Below, in pieces: positions 30,501 through 41,736 of a stretch of DNA of 64,000 nucleotides; position 1 is the stretch's first letter; every line of letters starts with the position of its first letter. The notes beneath the pieces are model-generated. The model saw nothing but the letters and a program-made list of their open reading frames with translations. It had not been told where the DNA came from and searched no databases. Location of the stretch: the NCBI GenBank assembly GCA_006503535.1, contig QYRS01000003.1, forward strand, positions 4,712,001 through 4,776,000, in the 5' to 3' direction. The DNA is from Arthrinium phaeospermum (lineage: Eukaryota; Ascomycota; Sordariomycetes; Amphisphaeriales; Apiosporaceae). Position numbers and translations under genes: made by a program.

Positions 30501-31815
30501 CATCGAATACTGGACGCGGTCTCTTGGTTTCGTTCTGCTCTCGAGAACGATACATGTCTCTGCGCTTGGCTTGCAATCGCTCGGCAGCGGCAGAGGCACC
30601 GGGCGCGTTGTCTCCTGTTTCCTCGGGTGGTTGCGCGACGCGGAAAACGGCATGGCCAACGGGCACAAATTCGGTGGTTTTGTCCAAGGCCTTGGCGCTG
30701 TACTTTGTCGATTCGAACGGGTAGCTCGCGTTCTGTAGCTCGTTGCTGCAGTCGTTGTGCGCCACTATGACTGTTTTCTTGCCCTGGTCGCTGGTCAGGG
30801 CCTCGATGGTCTGTTTCCATGCCTTGACTGGATCTGAGGCCTGGTGTTCCGTGCGGTAAAGGCATGTATACTTACCCTGATCAGTCGCCTTGATGTCACG
30901 TTCGCTGCCGCATGCCATCTCGCCATTGTAAAGCGCCACTGACGTTATCTTCCGCAAGCACTCGCGGTCCGTGAACCCGAGCGTCATCCGCACATCATCA
31001 CGCCACTCTTCGGAAGAATCGAACTTGGTGAGGTCGACGCAGCCATACGAGTCGCTGATCACTGTGTGATGCTCTGGTATCTTGGGCTCCGCGGGCTGCT
31101 GTTTCGCGTGACATCTCTCACAGCGCCTCGGAGTGCTTCCCGACTGACGATCGGTGTCGCGCTAGGTACCAGGATGTAGTCGATGTCTACAGTTTCTCGC
31201 GGCTTAGGACGAGTCATCTCAACAGTGTGAGCTCGCTCCTTTGGCGAATCGTCCCCTCGTAGAACCATCCATCCAGGTCTTTGGTGGTGGTCGAGGGGAG
31301 CGTTCTGGCCTCTGAGGATCCGTTGCATCATGACATCTCGTTTCTCTTGCAGTGTCAGTCTCTGGTCGCCGTTGGCCTTCTCCACCTTCTCGACTTCCTT
31401 TTGGAGGCGTTTGTGCGTCTTGGCAAGCTCGGCTTTGGCTAACAGGCGTCGATTGCATCCTCGTATCAGCGCGAGGAGCCGCAAGTATTTCTCGAACGCG
31501 ATCTCGTTGAATTCTGGGTAGTGCACCAGTTCGGGGCGGGTGTCCTCGTCCCAGGGAATCTGCCATGAGACGCAATAGTTAGCAACGCGTGTTCCGGAAT
31601 GCACAGTGTAGGCCTGCGACGTCCGTTCTCCATACCAAACATACCAATGGCAAGACCCCGTCCATTTCGTTCGTGGCGATGAGTTTCTCGTAGCCTTCAA
31701 AACGTGATGTGACATGCTCGCTCTTGTTATTTGATTCCCAGCTCGTGGTTTTGTTCTTGGCTTTGGCTTGCTTGGCTCTGCTCGGCCGTTTCGTTATCCA
31801 GTAGAGGCTTCCTAC
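27529..31815 (-). CDS. SNF2-like helicase/ATPase, spliced, 5' end unclear, one frame break
   Basis: Exons inferred on the reverse strand: 31815-31645, 31559-29287, 29231-29059, 29000-28728, 28630-27985 and 27930-27529. The introns (54-97 nt) have GTATGT/GTGAGT/GTAAGT donors and AG acceptors, several with CTAAC/CTGAC branch sites, and the phases join. SNF2 motifs in order: I DTMGLGKT (about 29901-29924), II DEVH in place of DEAH (about 29387-29410), III GLTATP (about 29304-29322), V-like VWGVQGINL, and VI HRTIR/IAQKEAVQV joined across the last intron. It is predicted to be an ATP-dependent DNA translocase or chromatin factor, nuclear. Near 31100-31170 the homology shifts frame; either an indel or a weak intron (GTACCT at 31169 to ACAG) explains it. 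The first exon opens after TAA 31816 with no ATG, so the N-terminus is missing or separately spliced. A truncated paralogue lies at 21487-23449. Confidence 0.75.
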
Positions 31816-33948
31816 TTATCGGCATGATGTGAACTCCTCAGGACCGAGCATGGCTCTGGTGCTTCGTACCCGTCAGCTAAAATACGTCAGATTGAGTACT
31901 GGAAAGAAGCTTCCTGAACTGGTTGGGGAGGGAAAATAGGATTGGAACAAAACAAACAGGGAAGCGTGATGGTCGCGTGAAGAAATTATGCTGTAGCAGG
32001 AGGAAATCGGGAAGTTGGGAAGAGGATTTCGAAAATCCTCTCGATCCAGGAAAAAGAAGCATGTCAAAGGTAACCAAATATCCTAAAATGAACAGATTCA
32101 AAATGATGAACGGAGGGGATGTTTATGAAAAGTGAAGAAGACGGGTAGACGGATGATGGTAGAGTGAGTCTTGCCTAGCAGCCACCCGCTGCTCACGGCC
32201 ATCTTACGAAACGGCAAAGTGACTGTGAAAGTGGGTATGGAGAAGAATCTGGTCTGTCAAGTGCTCGCACATTGGGAGAAATAAATTGCCGCTTGGAGGG
32301 TGTGAGGGGGAAATGTTTTTTCAGGCTTGCAACAGACTAGACTTACCATACAACAATGCAGTAGTCGCAGCGGCGCGCTGTGATTCTGAGATGTTTAGCC
32401 GAGGGTATTACCTTGAATGTCCAATATATGCTAGGTGATGACTCGACAAGACGTAAGGGAAAAGTGGTGATGGAAGGTGTTCGGTAATTGGCATCGAAGG
32501 AAAAAAAGAGAGGAAACCAGACAATTTACCTAGATTGTAGATGTAACGTATCGTCGCAGAACCAATGGCACCTTGTATACTGTAGGAAGCAGCGTGATCT
32601 TATCAGTGGTTTGTCCTTAAGCGTGGAAACAGGATTCTGTGATTGATTGTAGAGGTGACGTTGCAGCCTTATCTTTGTGGGGGGTCGGATGGCAAGTTTA
32701 GATGCAGATTCTGAGCAACTGCCAGAAATAGAGATTGTGTGCCAAGTGTCAAAGCAACAGCTTGAAATCTACGATGCGGCTTGCGATTTTCCCTCGCAAC
32801 CTCACGGTACAGACGATTCGCTGCGTTAAAGTGCCGGATGTGAACTATGAAAAAAGTTAGAGAGGAGTACAACCTGATGCTGTTGTGCCAAGATGGCAGC
32901 AGGAAGTAGAGTGTGTCAAAAGCAGTTAAGAGGACGATGTTTCGTTAGACGCAACTTCCGCAACTTCAGTAATGTAAACAAGGGACGACTGGGCTCTTAC
33001 CAGGAGGATGTATGTTTGTGCTATCCCAAGGCCCTTGAGAATGACTGTGTACAATAGCGGCTGCAATATTAGTACCTGTGGCTGCGTGCGCCACGTGGTG
33101 GTTTCACTAGGTATGTAAATCGAGTACTATCACATAAAATCGAGTACTCTCTCATACACTCAAACAGGCAAGCAATCGAAACAACCCAGGGGCGCCCATG
33201 TGCCCCCGCAGCCATTGTACCTATCTCTACGCCAAACTGGGGATCCCATCATTTGCAGATGCTCCGCCATGCCCGCACCAGCAAGCTCGTGGTATTCGGC
33301 ATCGAATGCAGTCCATTCACTTAGCCGCTGCATATGCTGTACTCACTCTTCCATTGCAACTTGCTTTCGAGTCCTAGAAGCCGGGAATATTGCATCCCCC
33401 ACCATCTGCCCTTCCTCCCTCGCCTGCCACCAGCAGGGCATCTCAAAGTAATCCGCCTCAATCGCGGCTTCTGGTATTGTTCACCAATCCCGTCACTTGT
33501 CCCTTGGTTTCAGGTGCACCTTTTCTGATATCGTGGCTTGTCCATTCCCGAGATTGTCACACACCATTGGCGGCACCCCATGCATCTCTCTCTCATTCAA
33601 TCATCATCATCAAGAGATCCTCCGGTTCTATTTCTGGGCTTGCAATCCGCACGAAGCTCTCGTGTGCACCAATCGGTACGACCGCGAGACGAACACCCAT
33701 CGCGGTTGCCATCTCAATTGCCGCAACGTCATAGTAAGACTCCAACCCCTCAACCCCTCAATCCACCTGTCAATGGTCAAGATACTTACCAGAACCTTGA
33801 CTCTGGCACCAGGCAATTCAAGTCTAGAGTGACAAGTACCTGCTGCTACCCAAGCACGAGAACATAGTAAATCCGACAAAGGATTCTCCCTCGCGACGCT
33901 GTCTGATCGCCAAGACACCTCATAGCCCCATTGTCCCGATCCAGCACG
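31816..33948. other. Gene-poor stretch, 2.1 kb
   Basis: A/T-richer sequence with small frames only. It contains two copies of the AATCGAGTACT repeat near 33121-33150 and C/T-rich leader-like sequence from 33200 to 33940 ahead of the next gene. No N-terminal SNF2-like sequence matching the paralogue was found here. Confidence 0.5.
33117..33152 (+). repeat. AATCGAGTACT repeat, two units
   Basis: AAATCGAGTACTATCACAT followed by AAAATCGAGTACTCTC. The unit and its spacing match the larger arrays at 46951-47134 (same orientation) and 40989-41166 (opposite orientation). Confidence 0.8.
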
Positions 33949-34206
33949 ATGGCGGGCAATAAAAGACTATTTCCCGGCCCGGACCATGGACCTCACAATT
34001 GGCACCGTGAACGGCTTCCCGGCGATCCCGGCAAACCCGTCAACCCCAAGATACCACGACTCCGAAACCTCGAGGCCAACGAGCAAGACCCCGCCACCGA
34101 CGTCGCCTTGTCACTCTGGGACCTCTACCGCCTGGGGCGCGGCTTCGCCTCTGACTATGACCCCACCTGCGACATCTGGCTATACCGACTTTCCCTCGCG
34201 TTATGA
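33949..34206 (+). pseudogene. 5' ORF of a probably frameshifted gene (85 aa)
   Basis: From ATG 33949 (MAGNKRLFPGP) the frame encodes a hydrophilic N-terminus, then a region like SLWDLYRLGRGFASDYDP, and ends with TGA 34204-34206. The next open frame begins at ATG 34203, overlapping in ATGA. In a fungus two cistrons of this kind are unusual, so one gene split by a one-base indel near 34190-34205 is the simpler reading. No family recognised. Confidence 0.45.
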
Positions 34207-34748
34207 CCGAGCTTGTCAAAGATCGACCGATCCTGGGTCCTTTGCGCACGAGGTCATGGTATGACCTCGAATGCCAGCGGATTGCCGTCGACCTCGAGAA
34301 ACAACTTTTCGACAACGATCGTGTGGGTAATGACGCCATGATTGAATTCATAGCCGGTCACATGGTGAAGTACGAACCCAACAGCAACCACCTGGATCCC
34401 CTCGCACAACCGTTCATCCGAATGCTGTGTCCCCGCGCTTGTGCACAGCGGGCGCTGGTCCAAGGCACCAAGCTCGAAGTCCCCGACGATCGCATCGATT
34501 CCATCCCTCTTATAACCCACGAAGAGGAGCAATCGAGACCCGAGGGCAGCTGCGGCATGGTCGGACCCGGCAAAATGAGCTCTTTTGGTTTCCCTCTACG
34601 AGACGATGGGCCCAAGCTCAAGTGTCAGGGAACAGGCGTCTTCAAGCCGCGTGACTATCTGGAGGCCCCAGCGCTGTATCCACGCCAGAGGGCCCCCTGG
34701 GACAACCTACCCCTCCCATCTCTCGACACGGTCTTCCCGGGCCTGTGA
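34203..34748 (+). CDS. Hypothetical protein (181 aa), likely 3' part of a split gene
   Basis: Open frame starting inside the ATGA overlap with the 33949 ORF. Residues 1-75 look helical and globular; the rest is Pro- and Gly-rich with a Cys pair (MLCPRACAQRAL). No known domain, no membrane segment. GC-rich composition supports coding. If the upstream ORF belongs to it, the undamaged protein would have had about 265 residues. Confidence 0.45.
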   Translation: MTELVKDRPILGPLRTRSWYDLECQRIAVDLEKQLFDNDRVGNDAMIEFIAGHMVKYEPNSNHLDPLAQPFIRMLCPRACAQRALVQGTKLEVPDDRIDSIPLITHEEEQSRPEGSCGMVGPGKMSSFGFPLRDDGPKLKCQGTGVFKPRDYLEAPALYPRQRAPWDNLPLPSLDTVFPGL

Positions 34749-36030
34749 GCCGATGCCGTATCTTCTTCCTGATTCCGCCTCCGAGACTTCGCACGACTCG
34801 GATTTGGGAGAGGATGAGTGTCAGGGCTTATTGGATGATGCTGCCAGCTTTGCTCATCCGCCCAGGCTTCCGGCTTTGGTCTTCGTGTATCACATGGTCA
34901 GGTCTATACGTCTCGGCTGCTACTCTGGTGAGCAGCGAATATTCAATTGGTTAATTCGCTGGGGACATTTTGGGTCTCGGGGGGTTCCACGGTGAACCAG
35001 TCAGCCATGCATGCATTTGAGGTCCCCGGGAATAGTACGGTGGAGCGGTAGGAAGTGCTTATGCGGGTGCTTTGGTAATGGGGTTGGGTGAGGAGGTTTG
35101 GCGCTGAGACGATTAGCATTTTAGGTCTCCGGAGATAGTACGGTGAGACTGTCGGCAATGTCGGTGGTCTTGGGCGTCCGGTTGGTTGCCAGTCGACAGT
35201 GCTGGTGCTTTCAGCATTTTAGGTCTCGGGAATTAGTACGGTGAGACGGCTGGTGATGACCATTCCTACGCAGGCCCATCATTTGAGTAGACCTTTGGCT
35301 CTCAGGACTTTCTTGCCACTTACCTAACCAAGGAACTGCAGCCTTCGACCCAACATCGTCATGTTCATCACTTACCCTCATACCAACTGCAGCACTCTTT
35401 GCCCTAGAAGACGGGAACAGTGGTGCTGTTGTCGTCGATGCTTCCCTCCCAGCAGGTGCAGCTCACGCCTGGGGACAAGGCTGACGGCCTTATATAAACT
35501 CACAGCCTAACGTGCTTGCCAGTTTCCTTAAAGCTACCCATCTTCCAAAGGCTTCAACTCGAGACTGGTTACCTCAATTCTGCACGGGAGCTCAGGATGT
35601 TATGCCCTTGACGGGCGTTATTGCACCGGCACTTTCCAACCAATCTTTGGTCGAGTACGCATAGTTGCTGGATGCAAATGCATTATGGGCCTCTGGGGAT
35701 AGTACGGTGATGGGGGAATATTTGCTATAAGTGCATTATGGGTCTCCGGGATTAGTACGGTGAGGGAGGCATCGGGAGCTGTCGAGTTTGGCTCACTTAG
35801 TCAGTCGCAATAACTCCATTATGCAGATCGCCGTTGCCGCTTGGCCCCCGGCCCGGGCCCGCCCCTTCCGCTTTGGCCGCCGAGTACCAACGACCAACGC
35901 ATACCCAGCCATCTATTCAATACATCATCAACTCCCATTGCATTCAATCTGTGATTGTATTCAATACTGAGCTGCATTCAATGGTAGATTGCATTCACTT
36001 GGAGTGCCCTGTTTTGTCCATTCTTCTCAC
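34749..36030. other. Intergenic with a dispersed 30-bp motif
   Basis: No supported gene. The main content is five copies of the GTCTC...AGTACGGTGAG motif listed separately. A TATATAAA at 35491 has no clear gene behind it. Confidence 0.5.
35013..35764 (+). repeat. Dispersed 30-bp motif, five copies
   Basis: Copies at about 35013-35045, 35116-35149, 35214-35246, 35680-35710 and 35733-35763. Each has GCATT(T/A)T(A/G)GG followed by TCTC(C/T)GGG and then A(A/T)(T)AGTACGGTG(A). The copies are direct and separated by unrelated sequence. Distances between starts (103, 98, 466 and 53 bp) are roughly multiples of 50. No match to tRNA, 5S rRNA or a known transposon end was recognised. Confidence 0.85.
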
Positions 36031-36038
36031 TATAAAAT
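36031..36038 (+). promoter_or_regulatory. TATA box for the 36106-37026 gene
   Basis: TATAAAAT, 75 nt upstream of ATG 36106. Confidence 0.55.
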
Positions 36039-36105
36039 CCTGCTGCTCGGAAAGAGACCTGCCCGACATGCTAGAAGACGCGCCAGAGGCATACCCAAGT
36101 CAGCT

Positions 36106-37026
36106 ATGCCTCTGTGGATGGTCCCTCCGTATATAGGTGACGATACGCAGGGCGGAGAGGCAATCGTTTCACGACACCCTGGCCAAGAGCTACCCTCTGA
36201 TCGCACCCGTGGCCGTCGCAAACGTGGACCGCCTGAGGATGATCATCAAGGCCGAGAGAGCGCCGATGATGAGTATAACGGAGACATGGATGGGAAAGCA
36301 CGGAAAGAGCCGAAGTTGGGAGCCAATGATCGACTTGATGCCAGCAGCTCTGGCGAAGATGCAGTTGACCGCGACGACGAAAGTGGGGATGGTGACCCCA
36401 ACCCTCACAGCCCGAGACATGCAGAGGACACGGATCAGGCTGAAGCCCCGATCGCCGATCAACACCTGGCCCGGGCGAATGTAGCCGATGAGTCAATGCC
36501 AGACGTGCATACGGTGGCTGATGCCCGCCTTCCCACCCGGACGACAGGCCAGGACGCAAGCAGCAGCAGTTCGCCTCAAGGTTTCCTAGACAACGATCTA
36601 GAAGCACAGAAGTGTCACAGCGGTGCGATCCAGAGCAGACTCGACTTGGCACTGGTGAAAGTGGATTCATTTGAGATCACCCTGGGTTCCGTGACACGGC
36701 GGGCCAACGAACTGGAAGCAAAGGTGAAGGATCTCAACGAAGAGAAGGACGCGTCAGAGTCTCGAGCTGTCTCGATGCAGGGGCAGATCACGTCTTTGCA
36801 GCAGCAGCTTGGCGAAAAAGATACGCGTATCGCTTCTCTGCAAGACGACAACGCTTCGCTTCGACGGGACAGTGACCCGGCCAAAGCCCGAAACAAGTCC
36901 CTCGAGGCCCAAGTTGCGTCACTCCTGGATCAGATCGATTCCAAGGACACGATGAACCACGAGTTGAAGAAGTTGGTGAATATGCTCAAGGAAGAGAACA
37001 AGGCTTTGAGAGGGCAGAGACCTTGA
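36106..37026 (+). CDS. Acidic coiled-coil orphan protein (306 aa)
   Basis: The start at 36106 (MPLWMVPPYIGDD) is fixed by the TATA box 75 nt upstream; the frame is open further 5' but that part would lie before the transcription start. Residues about 20-150 are polar and charged with Asp/Glu/Arg-rich runs and a Ser run (SSSSS), probably disordered. Residues about 175-306 show clear heptads (repeats such as ANELEAKVKDLNEEKDA and ITSLQQQLGEKD), a long coiled coil to the C-terminus. No known domain, signal peptide or membrane segment. Probably a structural or scaffold protein; function unknown. Confidence 0.65.
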   Translation: MPLWMVPPYIGDDTQGGEAIVSRHPGQELPSDRTRGRRKRGPPEDDHQGRESADDEYNGDMDGKARKEPKLGANDRLDASSSGEDAVDRDDESGDGDPNPHSPRHAEDTDQAEAPIADQHLARANVADESMPDVHTVADARLPTRTTGQDASSSSSPQGFLDNDLEAQKCHSGAIQSRLDLALVKVDSFEITLGSVTRRANELEAKVKDLNEEKDASESRAVSMQGQITSLQQQLGEKDTRIASLQDDNASLRRDSDPAKARNKSLEAQVASLLDQIDSKDTMNHELKKLVNMLKEENKALRGQRP

Positions 37027-37502
37027 TGTGTCTCAAGGCAGCAGGACACGTCCCAGACACTATGGGCTGTCACCATAAGTTGTTCTCTGGTCTTCGCGGC
37101 GACGGTATTGCAAATATTGATAGTTGCGTTTCTTTCCTTTGGCAGTGTATTTTAGACCAGACAACTGTCTCTTAATGCATCATCCTCAGCCCCGGCTAAT
37201 TGCAGTAGAAAGTGAATGTGCAAGATATGTGGCAACGTACTACAGGTTGATATAAGGTCTCGTGTGAGTTATGGAAAGATCAACGGAAATACTCGCGGCA
37301 ATCGCCAGGAGCGCCAAACGGTAGCTCACCGTGGAAACCCCCGAGAGCCAAAACGACGCCTCAGCCCCTGATGAACTGCAACATAGCTTCTCAGAGCACC
37401 GACTGTTTCCTGGCGACCTACGACGAGGGCGTCAGCTGGTTGTTACTTGCCTTGAGCTCGAAGCTTATCAGCAATTGTCGTGAATTCGGACTTCTCCTGT
37501 GT
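37027..37502. other. Spacer between convergent genes
   Basis: No supported frame; the two neighbouring genes end here. Confidence 0.5.
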
Positions 37503-37982
37503 CTAGTTTTCACCTGTAGCCAAGAAGCCAGGTCCTACCGAAGCAGATAGACTTGTAGCTGCTGAGATAACAGGTTCCATCCCTTGTCCTGTACCTCCAT
37601 TCTTTGCCTGGTGAGTGAATCGCGTCATGTCACGCGCGGGGGAGAGAAGGATAGCTTTCTCGAGTCGGATTCTGGCGGTCTCGGCCCGAGCATCGACGAT
37701 GATGCAGTAAACTTGGCAGCCCCTCGGTGCGGCGGCAGGTGGTTGGGCAATCCTTCTCTCACCAACCAGGGCGACAGCTTCAGCAAGCTGGGCGATCTGC
37801 TCATGCTGGTGACGGACTTCGAAGCTGCGCAGGGCAAGTTGACTGTGACCGTCGCGGATAGAATCCTTCAGGTGGAGGACGATGGTATCGGGCTTGACGG
37901 GGCGATTCTCGGGAAGGAGCACGCGGTCTCGAAGGCGCACCAACTCGTCGGCAGGTCCGGCAGCGGAAGTTGCGGAAGGCAT
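37503..37982 (-). CDS. Small hypothetical protein (159 aa)
   Basis: From ATG 37982 (MPSATSAAG) the product has a helical N-terminal 80 residues with Arg/Leu/Glu-rich heptad-like spacing and a less regular Ala/Pro-rich rest. No family recognised. The ATG at 38048 would add 22 residues and is possible. A donor-like GTAAGA at 38103-38108 on the reverse strand suggests a leader intron. Moderate to low confidence that the 3' part is coding. Confidence 0.4.
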   Translation of the reverse strand: MPSATSAAGPADELVRLRDRVLLPENRPVKPDTIVLHLKDSIRDGHSQLALRSFEVRHQHEQIAQLAEAVALVGERRIAQPPAAAPRGCQVYCIIVDARAETARIRLEKAILLSPARDMTRFTHQAKNGGTGQGMEPVISAATSLSASVGPGFLATGEN

Positions 37983-40900
37983 GGTGCTGGTTGAATTGGC
38001 GATGGCGCGTATATTCTTGAGGGATGATTGGGATTGGTTGGTCACCAAGAAAGCCGATCAGGCTGTGAATTCCAAGACGCCAAAATCGAATGAGATCGAA
38101 TTTCTTACCTGCGGTGTAAGTGGATGACTGTGATGATTCTTGTGTTGATGCTGGCGTTGGCGTTTGTAGTAGTGTGGCCCGCGATGTTGATGAAGTTGGA
38201 GCTTGGGTCTCAAGGGAGGGTAGGTGAAATCAGCCGTCAGGCCCAGCTGTAGTTCTCTCCAAAGGATGGATCTTTGCAAGATCGGGCCGAATCTGTACGT
38301 CAACCATAATACAAGCTGCACCACTATCGTGAGAGCATTTCTGTAGGTCTGCTAATGCTTTTCCTCCCAGGACAAATACCTCACTTGCGCCCGCACTTGC
38401 AACCTGCTGGGTTCTAGCGATTCTCTGGCCTGAAACAGCCTACACATTGGAGAGAGGAGTTCCCATCGTGCACCAACCTCCAACTACCTATTCTGAGTTG
38501 TCTGTGAAGCAATTTCCACATTGGCCTCCCTAAACCATTCTCAGCCCTGGCAGTGTCTCAGCATTGGCAAGATAAGAAAAGTGCCTGGGGCACAAAACGA
38601 TGAGACTGAGGAGGTCGACATTCAAAGCATTGCCCGCCTCGAGGCGAAAGCCATCTGCAAGTGAGTCCCCGAACACGGCAATGCATATGTAGTTCATGGG
38701 CCTCTACATCATTCACTGTCATTAGACTGCCAAGATGCAAACCGTCAGTGGCAATAGGATGAAGACGTCCGTTGCATACCAATCCAATGCTGTACCTGCT
38801 TGACGCTGCAGTGGCTTCGACTGAGTCGATCTCGCGGCATGTAGAGGGTTCAGAGATGTGGGAAGTGCTCATGCTTTCCAATGTCAGATCTTTTGTGATT
38901 ATTCATGCATGGGACATTGATGCCCCGATTGAGCTCTGGTTCATATCTGACGAGGCCTGCCAGGTACGCGTCCACTGTCTTGCCTCTTTCTAGCCTTCCC
39001 CGCCTGATACATCTCGTACTTGTTCAGCTGGGGAAAGACGACGAAGGAGGTTGGCTACACGAGCGAGACCGACGCGAAGCTGTAATTACAGTCTGGACTT
39101 GGCCCATCTCAGTGGCAGCCTGATGCCGCCCCCCGAGACCTTCTCGAACTCATCAACCCAGGCGTTTTGGGGGGTTCCATACCGTAGCAACCTGCGCTGT
39201 TTTCGTCGGCGTCAAAGAGGCACCTGCTCACTATATCCGACTGCTTGGCAACGACCATGATCGTCCAATCATCCATAGCAATCTTTGGTACGGTGTTTGC
39301 TAACTACCAGAGGGCGAACCATTGACCCAGAGAAAGATCAACCGTGGAGTGGCTCTGTGTCACAGACACATTGTTGAGGGTGCCCCTGAATGCAGAGTCT
39401 TTTCATGTACGCCAGCCTTTGACCGACCAACTTACCCCAAATCTGTGAGACGTGAGGCTGCGTATAACGAATAAGAGTCCCAAGGACCGGCATGTTTGCT
39501 TCGAAGCTGGGCGGCTTGAGTGGAGCTCAAAGGCGGGGTCATCCCAAGCTTAGAGGCCGAAGGTGATGCGTTGGCTGTCGGCCGTTGCGGGGAACAAGAG
39601 GCGGAGGAATTCGTCCTGGGATGGGTTATATAGATACTGGAAACAAACCATTGTGATCGTCTGCGAGTTTTGATGACTTGCAGCTCGAGTAATGATGTTG
39701 CAACCCAGGACGGAGCAGATGGAGATCATTACCAGCTACCCCCAAGACCACATATCCGAAATCACAGTTTGGCGTGGATGGACTCAGTCCGTAGTCGGGA
39801 CCTATCGGGAGGACGGCAAGCGGAGGCTGTCGGGACATTCCGCAGTCGGCTCCAGTCGGGACAGTCGGGGAGCGGACGCCATCGGACCAGCTGGGGTCGG
39901 AGGTCATCGGGGTGGTCGGGCAGTCGGAAGCCGTCGGGGCAGCCGGAGTTGGTGTCAGTCGGGACTAGTCGTGGCAGTCGGGAGTCGGATGTTATCGGAT
40001 CAGTCGGCAGCCGGAAGCTGGCGGGCAGTCGGGAGCGCAAGTTATTGGGATGGCCAGTCGGACGTCATCGGAACTGTCGGGAAGTCAAAGATTGGACGTC
40101 ATCGGATAGGCTTGGTGTCGGGTGTAGTTTGGCCTGCAAAGACAAGATCAAGCGGAAGTCAACGGAGAAGATTGGATCAGCCTTTTTCACCATCCTTTGC
40201 CATGATGCGTCTCTGGTCTATGTTCATCGTATCTCATCTGGAAGTGTCATACCGTCTCACTGCGACCTTGGAAGGCACTCAGGGGACGGCCAATGTTGCC
40301 ACAAGGGTTTGGGGTGCGACTTCTGATATCGGCAGGGATTGTGGGATTGACATGAAACACATGACGTTTGAAAACCCGAAGACAATGTTCCGTGAATGGG
40401 TCGATGTCACCAGCTACATCGTCAAATGAGACTTGGGTTTTCCAATATACGACGCCAGCATGAATAGGTATACCTGACTGTAGATCCAGGCTTCCATTCT
40501 TGACATGTGAGTTTCTTTCAGCTGGAAGAAAAGAAAACAGTCACTGGTGTACAACCCGATTTCTAGTTCCTCGGACCAGTCTCCGGGGCGGTGCCGCGGA
40601 CGTCGAGGACATGGGAGTCATCGGGACTGAGCGGGAAGACCATCTTTGGAGCTTTGGGGTTGGCCGGGTCGAAGCAGAACAAGATGCCGTGGTCAGGCTA
40701 CTGGGGCATCTCGGGATCTCGGGGTCTCTGGTACATGGATCGGCTTTCTTGATACCTTATACGCAACCATAACCTCCATGGTGTGCCCCCATGGCGAGCA
40801 CCTCAACGACTGGGAGATCTCGGTCTGTCCCGGCATCGAGAACAGCGGCAGGGGGCTGTCTGCCATTGGGAACAACGCCAATCCTAGGATTAGGATGTTG

Positions 40901-40985
40901 TCTTCATCTCAGAGGCCATGATTGAGCTGGCCCCTGGCCGCAAATACGAGCCGTAAAGGCAAGGGGCCAGTTTCCCCATTGAAGC
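37983..40985. other. Gene-poor stretch, 3 kb
   Basis: Many small frames, none convincing. A forward frame at 39692-40429 stays open mainly because it crosses the stop-free GTCGG repeat block. Its last 75 codons could be a gene fragment, but nothing identifies it. Confidence 0.45.
39786..40092 (+). repeat. GTCGG-rich degenerate repeat, block 1
   Basis: About 25 copies of (A/G)GTCGG or (C/T)ATCGG within 310 bp. Higher-order pieces such as AGCGGACGCCATCGGACC and GTCGGACGTCATCGGAACTG recur in changed form in blocks 2 and 3. Confidence 0.75.
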
Positions 40986-40988
40986 GCG

Positions 40989-41166
40989 TACTGGATTTTC
41001 TGTGACAGTACTCGATTTTCCAGGTACTCGATTTTCTGTGACAGTACTCGATTTTCAAGGTACTCGATTTTCTGTGGCAGTACTCGATTTTCAAGGTACT
41101 CGATTTTCTGTGGCGGTACGAGATTTTCCAGGTGCTAAATGTTTGGTGACAGTACTCGATTTTCAA
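40989..41166 (-). repeat. AATCGAGTACTG array, inverted orientation, about nine units
   Basis: Read on the reverse strand, units are GAAAATCGAGTACTGTCACA alternating with shorter GAAAATCGAGTACC. Orientation is opposite to the arrays at 46951-47134 and 33117-33152. One unit is degenerate (around 41130-41147). Confidence 0.9.
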
Positions 41167-41736
41167 AATGGTCTTTCACGACGTGCGCAATAGCGAGCTA
41201 TTAGTGCATGTTTTAACGATACTGGCGTTGCATCCTTTTGTCTTCCCGAGTCCTGCAGACTGGTATCTTCAACCTAGAAGGTGGCTCCTCGTACTGCAAC
41301 GACCTCATCGTCGTCATCTCGGTTCTATGTCTCGGTGTGTCTACCTGCCGAGTTTTCAGTGGTGATTCGTAGCTTAGGTGATGGTATTGCAGCGTCAAAT
41401 CGAGCAGATCGAGACCAGCTGTTCCGGGACAGCCAACTCATTTGCATTACTGAATGACTTGGACATGCATGCTTGCTACTAACGCATCAGGCGAATCAGG
41501 CGCCCCTGAAATCCAAGACACCGCCATCCTTTTGATTATGGTCTCGAGGTGGCCGACCACGCCCATGGCGAAGCTATGTGGAGCCACTGTACCGGCGCTA
41601 CCAAGAGAAAGCCCATAAGTGTGCTCTTTCAGGAATGCTACGAGTGAGGCCATTGAGGGTGGGAAAGAGAGCCTCGGATTCGTATCCTCGAGATTTCACT
41701 ATGGGCGCCGTTCACGATTATCCAGACAGTCTGGAA
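41167..41736. other. Intergenic between repeat blocks
   Basis: No supported gene. Confidence 0.45.

Noticed and set aside
35013..35764. 5S rRNA or tRNA-derived copies
   Set aside because: The shared TTAGTA core is too short to support 5S rRNA, and no A/B boxes or cloverleaf were found.
39692..40429. 245-codon frame as a protein-coding gene
   Set aside because: Open chiefly because the GTCGG repeat lacks stop codons in several frames at once.
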